Part shown: piece by piece, positions 23,501 to 38,500 of the stretch | Position numbering within the stretch: position 1 is the first letter of the stretch | Layout of the letters: each line of letters starts with the position of its first letter | Made by a program: the position numbers and the translations under genes | Source of the DNA: Branchiostoma floridae | Taxonomy: Eukaryota; Chordata; Leptocardii; Amphioxiformes; Branchiostomatidae | DNA length: 64,000 bases | Reading direction: 5' to 3' | NCBI RefSeq assembly: GCF_000003815.2 | Contig: NC_049995.1 | Coordinates: forward strand, 5,010,183-5,074,182 | The notes under the pieces: generated by a model | What the model was told of the DNA's origin: nothing | The model's input: only the letters and a program-made list of their open reading frames with translations | Database searches by the model: none

Positions 23501-26500
23501 TTGTTGGTATTCAGTTACTGAGCAGTTTTTGTCCAGAGGAGAGAATAGGAGGAGGCTCTTCCTCTTTCTTTCCTTCCTCTTGTTCCCTTTCGTCCAATAA
23601 TCCTCCTTCTTTGTCTTACGTCTTTATACCAGCTCTTTTTGCCTTTTGTAGTCACCGTTTCTAATCATGAGACAGTGTAATATCACTCGTGGGCCAGTAG
23701 ATGTCTGTTGTGTTGTCGGTTGCAGATGCAAGGTTAAGGGAAGAGTAATTAAGACTATGTTACCGACTCCGAGTCTGGTTTTCCTCTCTTTCACCTCCCG
23801 TGTCTTCCTTTGCCTGCTGTTGAAAGTGCTCCTTTTTCCTTCTTCTCGAGTCTTTCAGTACATCAGGGTGCACGGTTGATGAACAGCAAACAGCATCAAA
23901 GGCAAGAATCTGAATACTGCCGTTTTCAACACGAATACAACAAATTAGACAAACTGATCCTTGAGCTGTTTATCAAAATTAGCATATCAACCAATCGGAG
24001 GGTAGATTTTTAGAGAAATAAATTATGTTTTACGCTTTGACGTAAGTGGGAGGGGCTCAATGATTGGTCTATTGTATGATGGACACGTGCACCACAAATC
24101 AAGCTTGAATGTAATCTTTAATTAGTGCTGGGCACGCTATATAATACTTCTGTGGAGCTGGCATTTCCTGTACATGTGATGTTAAAAAACATCTGGCAAT
24201 GCTGAAAAGGCTTTCATCAGTGTTGTCATGGAGAGGATGAGTATGACATGTCATGTTGCATTCGTAAGGCTTGCATCCACCCACTGGTGATGTCGAGTCC
24301 AATCTTCAACATTCTAGTCTGTCACTAGCCTCATTGTTTGCCGACTCCCTGTAATTAGGAACCCCAGCTATGCACTCTTGTCATACCTTGGCCATGATAG
24401 CTTGCGTCTTAACTGTGATTGAAAAATACTCCGGTCATTGACACTGCAGTAGATATGGTAAAATGAGTATTCGCTTGTAAAATTCGATAGTGTAGTGAGT
24501 CTGTCGTATTGCAATGAATTTTCACAAAGTGCTTGCAAAAAATGAAATCAAATAGAACATGGTGCATTTGTATTGGATTTGATACAATGCATTTTTGGGG
24601 GATAAAAACACGCATTTTGGTTAAGAAGTATTATGTTTATTTCATGTGCCCCGTCCTCAGTGGAGACAACATCATTCTACACCCTCATACTTAACTAGAT
24701 AACAGGTTACCTTATCATAGTCTGTTGATATTTTGTAGACCAACATGCCTCTAGATCTGATCATTAAATTTTTTTTTTAACAACACAACTGTGGACATCT
24801 CTGAATGGTAGATATTGTTTCTTGTGAACTAAGGGGTTTTTATACTTGATAACAAAGGTGGATCCACTAGAAACTAATTGACGTCTTACAAACTGTTCAA
24901 ATAACTGAACATTGACCTAATTATCTGTGAAGCTTGTGAATGGGTGTTACTCATAACAATTGTCCATTTTGCTACAAAGGAATCTGTTTGCTGAAATTCC
25001 TGCCTTCTACCAGGGTTTTAAAATCCTATCTTCATGTAAACAACACTATTGTCTCTGTTAACTTACATCAGGTTTGACTGTAGAAACTTGGTAAAAATGA
25101 CTATTAACTCCCCTCTACTTCGCTCGTTATTTTCTCGGGCGGGTAAGCCCCAAAACACCTGAACGCCTCAGTTTCTACATGGTCCAAAGTTCTGTCCTCT
25201 GATTTTTTTTCAGGTTCGTTTCTTTTTCTGACTGGTCCAACAAGAACAGTTTTGTACTTGCACACAGTTTTGTACTGCACCTACATCTAGTGCATACTCT
25301 TAGTACAAAACCGTTTTTTTGGCAGACGCCTCAGGGGCTCCGCCTAACATTATAGTCACTGCATGAAATCAGATAATTAAGCATGCTTAATGCCTTTCGT
25401 AAATGAAGCTTAAACATTTGAACATAGTTAAGTAATGTTTAAGCTATCTTTAAGCAGTCGTAAATGTCACAACTAACACTCAATCTTTACGACAGGTTTA
25501 AGAACAAATTAAAGCCCGCTTAAAAATACATGCATCTTAACTTGGTCTTTTACGTTGCTTAAATGTTGTAAGGGTCGCGACTGGGTCTTGGGGAATACAA
25601 AATATCATGTGAAAGACGATGGTTAGTGCTGTCTACATAACCCGTTACCGACCCACCGTGTGATTTTCGGTACGGTCCTGGTTTTAGCATTGTCCGCCCG
25701 TCAATGTCAGAAAGCACGCTCCAAGGATTTGCACAAGGTATCTCCGACAGAGGATATTTTCTCTTGCTACTACATAGAACGACTTATTTCAATCTGGAAG
25801 CTGTTGCCAGAAATCGTAGCCAGTGTTTAGCGTCGTTGGAAGTGATCCTGTAAAATTAACTTTGCGGGATGGGGTCTCTACCAGACTAGCTATGCTGGGT
25901 ATAAGGAGATAGTTTATCAGGGGAGTTTGGCCACCAGGGGGTTTCATTTTCCCACACAGTATCTGGAGGGAGAATATATTACTCTCCTGGTCAATTCCCT
26001 TTTGCCGAACCTCTACGATCCGCACCCCTCATAGGGAGTCTTGGAGAAGGCTAACTAGGGTACAAACAGTCCCGCGAGACTTGGTTTTAGCAAGGTTAAA
26101 AAACCTGAACCGTAGATGCCCGCGTACCAAGCGGTGACCCAGTGAAAGTTGGGCATCTATGTTCGGGACCTCTAAGTTCTATTGCGAGAAAGTTCTCTTA
26201 TGGTATTTTGATATATTATATTAAGTTATCACCATTTTCTCCCAACCTGGGGACTGAATTTTCTCGGCACAATAAGAATCCATTTCTGCAAGCACATTCT
26301 ATACTACGTTTTTGCCTTGCCGCGCCAGCGGCATGGCCTTGTGGCCACTATTTTCTTGGTTGGTTCAATGGTTCAATGGTTCAAGCAATGTTAACCCAGC
26401 CCTTCCAAAGGCCCTTCCAAAGGCCCTTCCCAGTTCTCTTTCTCGAGGACAAACTTACGGCTTAGGCGACCAACAGTACATCCCCGTCAATCTTTATACC

Positions 26501-29500
26501 TCCCTTTTACGCATTTGATAACAATTGTGGTCGGTACTGAAAGCCTCTTAACATCTGGTTACATCGAATGAATGAAGCGTTCGTATGGTGATATTTCAAA
26601 TCCATTGAAGTAAATATATAATCAAGTGAATTATCTCGCATAATAATTTGCATTACCTATTCATAAAGATGAAATAAATGCCTAATTAGACCAATGTATT
26701 GCATGTGAATATATAAGTAGGCAATGACGTCATCGAAACGTCTCAAGAACGTTTGACTACTAAGGTATTTCAACGCTACCACGAAAACCCTCTGCCGTAC
26801 GGCAATCCGTAAATTTACTACCATCTTCCCACACCCGCGGTACAAAAATTATCCGGTTCTAGAGGCAAATTTACCCATCAAAATAAAGGATATAAGTTTC
26901 TCTTTCTTGTGACGTGTTTCTTTTGCTTGAAAATTGTTTAAAACGCCAGAAATTTGCCGGTGAAAACGGCGCGCCGTAAGCGGGGAGGTCGGGGCTTCGG
27001 ATCGTGGTTCCACACTTCCGGCTGTTTTCATGTCATCGGCAAGTTTCTAGCATTCACGAAGGCGAAGCGCCGAGCTGTTTTCCCCGACGATCGCCCCGAT
27101 TTGGCCGGGCGGCAGCGCCGCGCGATCCAAACGCGCCAAATTTTGGGCCGCGTGCCCCTCAGAAACGGAGGATATGTGACTGAAGCGGCACAAATAGAAC
27201 CTTTTTTGACGCTATGGATGAAGAATTTCAAGGTAAAATACTTGATACAATTTGTAGTGTTTGGGGGAGGGGGGCATGTTGAAGAAAATGTGCTTTTGAA
27301 CAATTTTTTCTCAAGTCAATCCCAGCAATATAATTTCTATGCAGTGTTTCTTTATCCATGTTTTAGTCATGAAACTTACATGTATGTAAAATGTTTCTTA
27401 GTAATTTTTTCTTATTAGTTTATTGCTTTCTTTAGCATATTTTACATATGGATCATTGATTGGCCTGTTGTGTACTACTAGTATTTCTTTTCACTTGTTG
27501 AACTTGAGGCACCATGGTAACTTGAGGTACCTATGCCCAATTTTTAAGAAAATATCAATTGTATTTTCAATGTCATCGTTACTGTTGGTGTGAATCATCC
27601 CTTGCCTCGTTCCAAGACTAAAACACCATTTTGTATTTTTTTCACTTGTTGAACTTGAGGCACCGTGCCCCCCGGATAGGGGTCAGCCGGGTAACCTATG
27701 CCCAAATTTTTCAAAACACTAATGGCATTTTTGTTAACATGAAAAATTTGTGCAACCAGATTGTGTATTCTTTGTCAGATTGTGCCAAGGGTTTTTCTGG
27801 TGTAGCAAAAATCATAAATATGTACTTACCTGCAATATTATACTCTTGTCTCTACTATCAGCCAGGTTCCTACCGACCGGGCGAGGTTGTCGCAGTTGGT
27901 ACTGAGGTTCAGTCGCAGAAGATGGCTCAGAAACAGTGACACTTACCTCCTTCCATCTTGTTGCAGGTATTTATCTACTAAAATCAATGATAATAAGTTA
28001 ATCTATTCCTTACCCCAACTTGCCTTTCTTTCTTTATTGAATTCTTCATTTCATTATTGGATCATTCTGAATCTTTCGTCACAAGAAAGAAAGAAGTCAT
28101 AAGTCATAAGAAAGATGATGATGTAGATGAACATCGTGGTACTGGAGTAGGTCGTCATCCCCTCAGATGGAAGAACATTATCACCATGATGGTAGACATG
28201 TTAATCATGAAACTCAAATAATTTTGTTTTTCAGGTGGAGTGTAGATTGCACCAAGTACCAGATGTAGCTGATATAAGACTTGAGAGCGGAGCGGAGATA
28301 TTGAATGGTAGAGGTCAAACATAATGTTGACAAGTTGTGCAGCCAGTGCTATTAGCATTAAGTTTGTTAAAGAATACTGTTGCTACCAGTAACCACAGAA
28401 AATGATAAGTAAGCCTGTTGTTTTTGTAAAAAGTAGTTTACATTGCATTATACTATTTATAGTATTGATTAAATAAGGAGAAGTTCATGTACCTGCAAGT
28501 ACATCAAAGAAATCTGTGTCGATTGTATGTATCCTGAAGACTGAGCCTTTGACCTTGAAAAATGTTGAACTTGTCCTAATAAATTTAGTGTTTACACAAT
28601 TTCTACCTATTGATATTTTATCTCTTATTAGTACAAACATCTGTCTTCTATATTTTATTACAAATGTATCTAAGTGTAAAGTTGTACTGTTGATACAGTG
28701 TAACATCATGGCTCAACATGAAAATAATGCGACATATTCACACACTTACCTTTCACCTTGACCAAGTTGACCTTGTTATAAGGCAATTAATATTGCTGAT
28801 ATTCTATAGATGTGACATTGTTGGTAATATAAGATACCATAATGTTGTGTACATTGCAAAAGTATATGAAGTATGATATTTAATCTTCTACAATGCGACT
28901 CAACTGGTGCAAAAAACACCATTGACTGTAACCCAAAATGTGAACTTTTAAACCCAAATTTACTTATTTCTTAAAGAATAAGGTAAGATGACAATTATTG
29001 TGTGAAAGGACACCAGTGGGTGTTGCATACATGTGTAAAAGCATAATAAAATGCCATGAATGTTCAGAACTCTGTGGAGTGATTCTATGTAGTACATATT
29101 ACGGGGAAATAAGATAAAACAAGCTTTGCAGCCTTTACTTACCTTTTCATCACCCCTCAAAAAAGGTATTTTTTTTATTTTCATCGTTTATCGCGCAGCC
29201 GGCCATATCTGAGGGTAGGTTTTGGCAACTTTGTGGAGCCATATCTCAGCAACCCTTCAAGCTATTCGCTTCATCTAAAAAGCATTTTACTCCTCTTGGT
29301 TAGCTCTTTCAGAAACAGTAAAAACAGTCATTGTATTGTGTTTTTGCCAAGGCACAGCATTTTGCCTTGCCGGGCTTGAAGTGCTGACCTACTTTTTCCT
29401 GACGATATCCCTAACACGCGGCAAGGCACAACTTTTTTTAAAAGATTTCTTGTTTAAAATGTTTTTGATTCCCGCCTGGCTATCTGAGCTCATTTTCATG

Positions 29501-32500
29501 ATTTGACTTTTCCCGCCGGCTTGGATTGACCTAAAGAAAGAAAGTATGTTTGTATTTGACTGAACGTTTTCATTCTTTTCAGGGCGGTGGTAAAATGCAC
29601 AATTTCTAGACGTGATTTCTGCATTGGCAAGCTTGTTTGTACATTTAGTCTTGGATACATTTTACACCTTTCTTGGGGCTGTTGACTTAGACTCTATTGT
29701 TCAATTGTGAAATGCGGTCAGCAAGCCAGTCTCTAAATAACAATAGGCTTGAATAGCAATACACATAACATAGACCGTCATGTCTGCTGTCTATGCAAAT
29801 CATTGTTGCAGTTTAAACAACGCGCGATTTGAACCAATCAACACCATGGCAATAATTTTTATTGCCACACTTATTCTTATTGGATCGGTAACAAAAAGGT
29901 ACATGTACCCCACAGTTAACAGGAAGTACATCACTACATGTATCCTGTTTTTCAGGTGTGCCAGTCGCACATGTTTAAACGGTTCCTACAGGACAGGATG
30001 GACCAGAAGAGAGACTACTACTCCATTATGGAAGAAACCATGCAGTGGCAGGGGGAGGATAAGGCCGAGATACCTGACAACAAGCTCATCAGGTTTGTAG
30101 CATGAAACTGATGAAAGACAGTTCATTTGTATTAGGTAAAAGACATTATGAATAAAGAAGTACCAACACTGAAAATATGTGGGGCTTACACAAATGAGAG
30201 CACTCTTTGATAGTTTTATGCGTTTTACAAAATTCAGCTGTCTTATAGTAAGAATAAAGGCAAACAACTGAACTGATTGCGCTTAGTTCTGCCCTTGGTG
30301 CTGAATTATATTTACTTGACTTACTTACTGTCATACTATTATGATTCACTTAGTAAACACACTTTTTTGATGAAAACAGAATCTATCTGCTGCCCATATC
30401 TTAAGAACTCTTCAGATATTTCCTTATTGTACTTTTGAATGTATGATGTTGAAGACTTCATGCTTAAAGTTTTAACTCATTTGAGTCAGAAGACCTCTCT
30501 GTATATTTTTTTCGTTACGTTCTTTGATACTCAAACTAAGAAACGTTCTGTTTCATCTTTTTCATTGTTTATCAAAGGAGGCGTAAGATCAGTGCCAACT
30601 CTCCAGGGCAGAAGAACCGGAGGTCAGGGGTTGTGAACTTTGGCCTAGAGGCCAATGGCCCCACCTGTACCTTTCAATTGCCTACGTTTACCCAGGCTCA
30701 CAGAAAGGCAGAGAAAGCAAATCCTGGTGAGGCAAATTTTTCACTTTTATTTATCAAATAAAAACAGTTGTGTTTTTATATGTATGGAACCAACTGTCTG
30801 GTAGCACATTTGCTTTACATTCAGGAGTTTGCAGGTTCAAACCATGGTCAAGTCATGTCAAAGATTTTAGAAATGGCACACAATTATGAGAAAGTATAGT
30901 TACTATAAAGATGGGCACCAACCTATACACCAAAAGCTGCTGGAAAGATTTTATACGAATTGAATGTTTAAAACAAAATTAGTTTTAGAATTTTAATAAT
31001 TGACAAAAAATAATACACATTGAGTAAAGTAGGGTACAATATCTTATGTGATATTTCTTTCTTTCTCTTCTACAGTGCACTTTTATGAAAGCTGCATACA
31101 GAAACTGACCAACTATTTAGAGGTACCACATTGCAATTTCCTTAAAGTTTGTAGTTACATTTGTGCATTTCTCATATATATATATATATATATATTATGC
31201 AGAAACTGTGTCAGCAAATAAAGCATTGTTGTCTTCATGATTCCCTTCCTATACTAAGACTTCCTTTTTTCATAGATTTTTCACAAGCAATTTACATATT
31301 TTGGTTTGAGAGCAAAACAAAATGTTTTGAAAATGTATCAGGGATCAGTGTACATGTTTATTTCCTGTACTATAGACAGGTTAAAGGGGCATTCCACTCC
31401 AGAAGGGAGTGTTATTTTCCAATAGATAATGTATCAATGAATACATGATCAGCCGACCTTTGGTGGAATTCCACTTGTGGCAAATTACGCAACGTGTGTT
31501 TGTAAAACAATATGACACTCACTAAACCCATGCAGACCCTACCCATGTATTTCTTATACGTGTAGACACTTCCTTTATCGTGAATATTTTCAGCATAAAC
31601 GAGGGGCGCTTAGCAAACCAGGAAGGTCAATTGTTCACAAGATATCAAAGAACACATAACAAGACGTGTTTTTCTTAGCGCCCCTGAAATAGGCTTTGTA
31701 ACCTAACTTAAGTCAGGCGTTGTCAGGCACATTGTATTTAGCCATAGGCTGAGATTAATTGATTTACTCAGAGGGTACTTGGGGAGTTTTGTAGAAGACT
31801 GAATGCTTTTTGATGCGCGTGGGGCTAATGGGTACTTTATTGTATAATAGTACGTAGCATACGTTTGTCACTTCCTACAATTAGTATCTATCGTAAAATA
31901 ACACTCCCGTCTGGAGTGGAATGCCCCTTTAATAAATAATAGGCTAGTACTTAAAAACAAACACTACTTATTGTTATCCAAGAACAACCAACATTGATAC
32001 TGTAGTTCATGATGTGTTCCCTGTCCTTGGTGCTGAATCTTTAGTAACCTCCACCTTTTTTAACATTTTAAGACATGCCATAACTGTGTTCCATAGAACT
32101 GTGAACCCTCCATGCGTGCCCCTTACCTGTACCTGAGAGGGATGCTATACGCAGCAGAAGGGTCGTCCATGATTGCGCTGGAGGACTTCCATAACTTGTG
32201 CTCAGTCGATGTCAAACTCTTCCCAGCTGAGTGAGTATTAGCTTACTAACGAAGTTTGTTTTCGTCTAAACAGGATAAAAAGTTTTAAACCTAATTACAT
32301 GTATGTGAGTTATCCTACGATCCCTGTAACAGTCTATAGGGGGACATTAGAGGGAATAGAGGGAATTAAATGATGGAAAGCATTATAGTAAGTGATGCCA
32401 TAGCCCTTAGCAGCTAGCAGATAGTAATAAGTGGAAATCATGGCAGTATCTTTGTGTTGAATGAAAATGAATTGCACCCTTTTGTAGACCCATTTGATAA

Positions 32501-35500
32501 AAAATGAATAGTAATTAGTATTATGATAATTCAAACATTCCAAAAAATGATTAAATAGAAAAAAATGAAAAGCACCATTCTCACAGTTTCCAAGCGATCC
32601 TATAGTCTTCTTCAGGTTATACTGACCCGCTACTTCCTACATTTGACCTGACTGGAATATGAATTCATTGATAGGTCAACGGGGCCTAGAAGCATGCAAT
32701 AATTACTGTTAATCTATTTGTTTTCATGGAATTTAGATTTTGCAGTAGAATGAGAGTGAGGTTTTCATGAATTGTAAAATGGAAATCCATACTTATTTTC
32801 TGCACTGGAGAGGGCATAGTAAAACTAGAAAGGCCGACATTTGCTTAAGAGCAAATACAGCATATTTCAGCCATACCCCTTCCCACGCAACATTGGACTG
32901 TTCCAAATCACCCCTGCGCAAAAATGGAACATCCTCTTAACAGTACATTATTCCCCAAAGTGGACTGGTATTGTGACTTGATTCCAGGTAAAGATAGAGC
33001 TTGCTTCTATTTTTCAGAAAATGACAATAATCACACCTTCCATTTAGAAAATTTTCATCATGACTGAAAATTGTTGAATGACTTCATGTAATGTCATTAA
33101 CAATTTTCAGTACGATAACTAGGTGTAAGTTTAAAAAAAGTATAAGCTCCTTGTGATGTGGGTACATTTATTATTGCAGTGAACTTTTTTTATTCAAGTA
33201 GGGCATACGATTTAATAATTATCAAGCAGGTGCAGGTACTGTAGGAGCGTTTGTTTTCTTCAAGCTGTAAAACTGTTAAACTGTTTTACTTTGTATGCAA
33301 TCAGCCATCGAGCCTATTCTTATTTTAGTTTAACAACTCAGTCCTGCCAGACCCGGAAGATACGATTGAACCTTGTTCGAGGATTTATTTTCGTCTGTCT
33401 GGTCAGTCTGTTCATACCCTGGCGCTGAGAGTGTTTTATTGGGCTGAAACTCTGGCAGTTTAAAGTTACTTACAATTTAAATGTTCAAAGTTTATGTCAA
33501 ACAACAACAGCACTAGGAACACATACATTTGCTCTGGAGAAAATACAGCAGTTTTCGCAAGTTCCAGTCCAGTGATAGAAATGTGACCACTATAGACAGG
33601 TGGTCACTATAGAGAAAAATGCTGATCTATTGACTAGGAGCCATACGTTACACATGATTTCAGTACACTGATCATTAATCATATAAACATTGCACAGGTA
33701 AGCCAATTGTTTAGATGTACAATTAAGTTCAAATAATTCTGAAGAGAAATATTGATGAGAAAATAATCATTTTCGCCACTGTCTAACTTATAATTACGTA
33801 TCAAAACTAAACGCAGATTTTCTAACTAACGCACCTTTCGCCGACTTCATCAAAGGACCGCCGGCTACCAATCAAACACGGCTGTTGATTAGACTTAGAG
33901 TTTCAAACAGTCATGTGCTGTGTGCCAGTTGACAGCGAACTTCATGCTACGTGATGTTTTACATTGCTTGGACCTTCTTTCCTACAGCGGTGCTTCTACA
34001 AAATATTTAGACTGTAACACTGAGTCCCACGTGTTTTATAGAATAGAATTTGACGCAGAACAGCGTTTTTTGCTGGGTATTTTTCTTGAAACATGTCCGT
34101 GGGAATATCAGCGAGGCGGCGACGTAGGGATATCAGACCGTCAACAAAAATCGCACGGCGGCTAACGGCGCAGCGAAGATACTAGCGCTATAAATAAGCG
34201 CTTCAACTAAGGATGGCAACCCGTACAATATTTTTGTATACTGTTGAGCTAAGTAAAGTTTGTTGTTTATGAGGTTTTAGTTGTCTTTGAAGCTTTGACC
34301 CGAAATATTTTAAAGTCAAACTGCTGAAGAGAAGTAAGTGACTGCTACGATTATCGTAGATATGGCCCTAAAAAAACTGATAAAAGAAGCCTTCTCAATA
34401 GTCTAAAATGCAAGAGCTTCCGGGGGGGCTTCGCCCACCTGGGTCCCCCCCACAGTGGCCCTGCCCCTGGACCCCGCCAGGGACATTCGGCGGCCCCCGG
34501 ACCCCTGTCCGACGCTTTAAAAAAAATCCTGGCGAGAAGTCTGTACGGCCTGAGTCTTCAAGTTAACGTATTGTGTGGTCCCGCTTATGAATATTAATTA
34601 GCCTTCGCTTTCCTCTTCGCTGATTGGCTGAACCATTAATTGAATTAACTCTTCCTGCCGGCTAGACGCAGGTGCAGATGTCGGCTCTGTGGGGTGAACG
34701 TCCGAAAGGTCATGGCATGGAGAACGAAAGAAAACCAATTTCCCCTAAAAAAAGTGCTGTAATTAAGCCTTTTACAGTACTTTATGCCAAAAATTTTACT
34801 TGGATCATTTTACCAACTATCTTATGCCTATCTATACCAAATGTTACTCATACCAGGGTACAGGGGTGCAAAATATACCGTTATAAGACCGTCAACAACA
34901 GTCGCACGGAGCTAACAGCGCAGCGAAAATACCATCGCTAGCGTTTCAACTTCGGATAACAAGTTATAAGTACTGTTGAACTCAGTAACGTTAAAGTTTG
35001 TTTTTAGTTGCCTTTGACGGTTTGACCTGAAATAGCGTTACGCTAAACTCCTGAATAGAAGTTAAGTGACTGCTGCGATTATCATAGATATGCCCCCCTG
35101 GCGGGAACACTGCTATATACGGGATCATGAGGCCCCGCTTATGAATATTAATTAGCCTTTGGCCTCCTCTTCGCTGATTGGCTAGGTCTTTGATTCAATT
35201 AACTCTCCGGCTGACGCGCACAGGTGTGGCTCTGTGCGGGGTCACGGAAGGTCACGTCAGGAGGCCAAAAGAAAACAAATTTCCCCTCAGAAAAGTGCCA
35301 AAATTAATCATTTTAAAGTTGTTTATGTCAAAAATTTTACTTGAATCTTGTTACCAAGTAGCTAATGCCTATCTATACCAAATTGCAGGTCATTTAATTG
35401 TAATACCAGGGTACAGGAGCCAAAAGTGTCCTTTTTTGGTCAAAAATTGGCCAAAAATCGCAAAAATAAGCATTTTGTTGCACTGTACACCAAAAGTGTT

Positions 35501-38500
35501 ATTGAATTTATATGAAGGGATTATCAAGGCACATCTGTGTCAAATTTCAGCTCATTCGGTTGCAATACCAAGGTACAGGAGCCAAAAGTGTCCTTTTTTG
35601 GTCAAAAATTGGTCAAAAAATCGCAAAAAAAAGCATTTTGTTGTACTGTACACCAAAAGTGTTATTGAATTTATATGGGGGCATTATCAAGGCACATCTC
35701 TGTCAAATTTCAGCTCATTTGGTTGTAATACCAGGGTACAGGGGCCAAAATATACAGTTTTGGTCTAAAATTGACCAAAAAATCTCAATAAAATCATTTT
35801 AGAGTCAGATATGAAAAAACTGAGAAAAAGGCATCAAGGTATTTGCCCATTCTACCCCTGTGCCAAATTTCAGGTCATTCGGTCCAGGAACGGCGGAGAT
35901 GAATCACTTTGAAGATTTGACAGGAGAAAGAAAGAAAGAAGAAAGAAACATTACGAATACAATATATTTCACCATACTATGTATGGCTGAAATATAAAAA
36001 GTGGAAATATAACCACTTGCTTCTGTATTTTTTCAAAACGTACTGCAACTACATTTGCAAGCAAACCCTGTTGCCTCAGACATGTACAGGGCATCATTAA
36101 CAGCCTGAGTGACTTGGAGAGAACCCAGTTGGAACAGAAGGGTCTGTACAAGGGAGGGCCCATGGAGAGGAAAACCATGCTGGGGAAACTGCGCAGGATG
36201 AGCACAGAGATCGACAGAGGTCAAGGGTTAATCATCGCCCTGGACTTCGACCAGCTACCTCAGAGAGACGTGGGTAAGTAACAAAAAATGAAGAATATCG
36301 AATTACTAGACTAAGTACTGTACCAGCACAGTCAACTCAACTTTACACAATCTCTTGCTGGCTGGAGTTAACATATTAATGACCCCTGTCCATAGGTGGT
36401 GGCAACTGTAGGGCCGACCACTAGGAGACAGTGTAATTTTAGTCAGGCTGTGTATGGTGACAGCTCATAGCCTAGGTACCATGCTTGGTAGCAATCTTTT
36501 TGCTTGCAAACCACATAGCCTGGCCATTAGACTTTGAGACTTTTAGCAAGAAAAAATTTGAGCCAGTGGCTACTGCAGAGGATGGTACCAATGCTAGACA
36601 ACTCAAAGTCAAAGGACATGAAATAAACATTGTAGTAGAGAGGTGGCCACTCATAATGGAAATTTACATGACTGTATACATAGAGTATTCTCAATGCTTG
36701 TGTCAATGGTAAAACTAATATAAGGTAGCAACAAAAAATAACCACAGTTGCTATGGTCCTAAGAGAGGTTTACATGTAATTGTAATTCTTTCTGTTTTAC
36801 ATTTTTCAGATCTGCATGAGTTCAGTAAACACATCCGTTTGCTGGACATTGCTGTGGACAGTGAAGTTATCGAGAGGCTTTTTCAGTCCCTGACACTGGA
36901 AGATACAAATTGTAAGAAAACAAGTTTCATAATTTAGCTATTTTCTTTATTTGAGTATTCACAACAATCGCATGATCATAATGAAGCATATGCATGATAT
37001 AAGTGTAAATTTTTTAATGATATAAGTGTTGAACTAAAGTCTTACTTTTCTTTCTCAGATCTTGATCCAGACACATTTTCCATCTTCTATGACTGCTGGA
37101 AAGAGGTAAGAAGCAGCTTAATATTAACATTTTTTTTGGTATTAGATTCGGAGCTTTTGTAGCAGTCATAAGGAAGTAGGTTTGTGGTTTTTAACCCTTA
37201 AACTGCCAGAGTTTCAGCCCTATAAAATGCTGTAAATGCCAGGGCTGGCCGCTGACCTCCAAAAAGAAACCCCTGAACAAGGCCGAAGTCCCTAACTTCC
37301 GGGGTTCGTGCGCTACAGACACGCAAAGTTGCTATTTCAGGGGAATACGCTATCCCGGATATATCCGGGTGTGGCACACAGGGCATGTATATGTGTGCCG
37401 GATATATCCAGGTTGGGCAGTTTAATGGTTTTAAGATAAGATTTTATTCATTTTTCGTAAGGCAAAATAGTTGAAATAGCATACATGTACTTGTAATGAT
37501 AAAAATGGATCATTGTAATTCTTTTTTTTTTGGAATGTCCCTTTTTTTTTCAAGACACATGAGAACAACAAGAATGTAAGTTTTATAATCAGGTGGCCAT
37601 TGTTTTTAAAATTTTTGTTTTTCTCTAATTTTTTCAAATTACTGTAATCAGTTTAATATTATTAAGACATTATGCAATGCATGAACAATAGTTGTTATTG
37701 TATTGTTTCCCTTGTAATGTTGTGTTGTGTTACACAATAACCTTTAACAGGAATTTTTCCCGAGAAATGACTGTTATTTTCTAAATTTAAAGATGACTAC
37801 ATTTTCAGTTAATGGTTAAATACATGTACTTCAAAGACTTGTTTGTAAGTGCTTAAATTTGTATGCAAAAGTGGTGGATACAAAATCTATCAAAAACTAC
37901 ACTTCCAGTTTATGGCTGAATTCTTGTTGCTTCTTTATATTCACAGACAGAGTTGGATAACAACAGAGTAGCATGTCAACTCCCGGAGGACTGTCTCACT
38001 CGTGAAGAAGGGGTGCTAAAAGTGTCCAAACTCATCCGCTGTGACCTGGGCACCGGCAGGCTCATTCTCACCCACAAAAGGTAAGGGACGGTACATTATC
38101 AAGCAGGGGGAAGGGCTAGTGCAAGGGGGGATGACGTCCATGGAAAAGGGAGGGCATGAGAAAAGGTTTTGACCAACAATGACCAACTAGATAACATACA
38201 GTCGGTAGATCAAATTAATCAACGAAAGGCGTCAACTTACTAAAGGATGGAAAAGTAAGGATTCTCAGGACTGGGTGAGTAATGCTAGATATACTATAAC
38301 TGCATCTAGGATCTGTCTACAGATGTATAGGAAATAAATATGTCATTTGATATTAAGTCTAACTTATAAACCCATATTTTTGTATTTTGTTGTTAGATGT
38401 ACCCAAGCAAGGGACCAGTCATGACTGGTCACAAATATCACATTCTCAGACTATTCAGGGTTTTTTTTTTCATTGTGTTTTTTTTTTCATATTGACTTGC

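Noticed and set aside
26954..27418. A 154-codon open frame over the CpG-rich block
   Set aside because: It has no ATG near its 5' end, includes a probable splice donor in its middle and shows no domain. Treated as a CpG island only.
35178..35802. A 196-codon open frame with internal repeats
   Set aside because: It follows the 170-bp tandem units of an interspersed repeat; frames differ between units and no ATG context or domain is seen.
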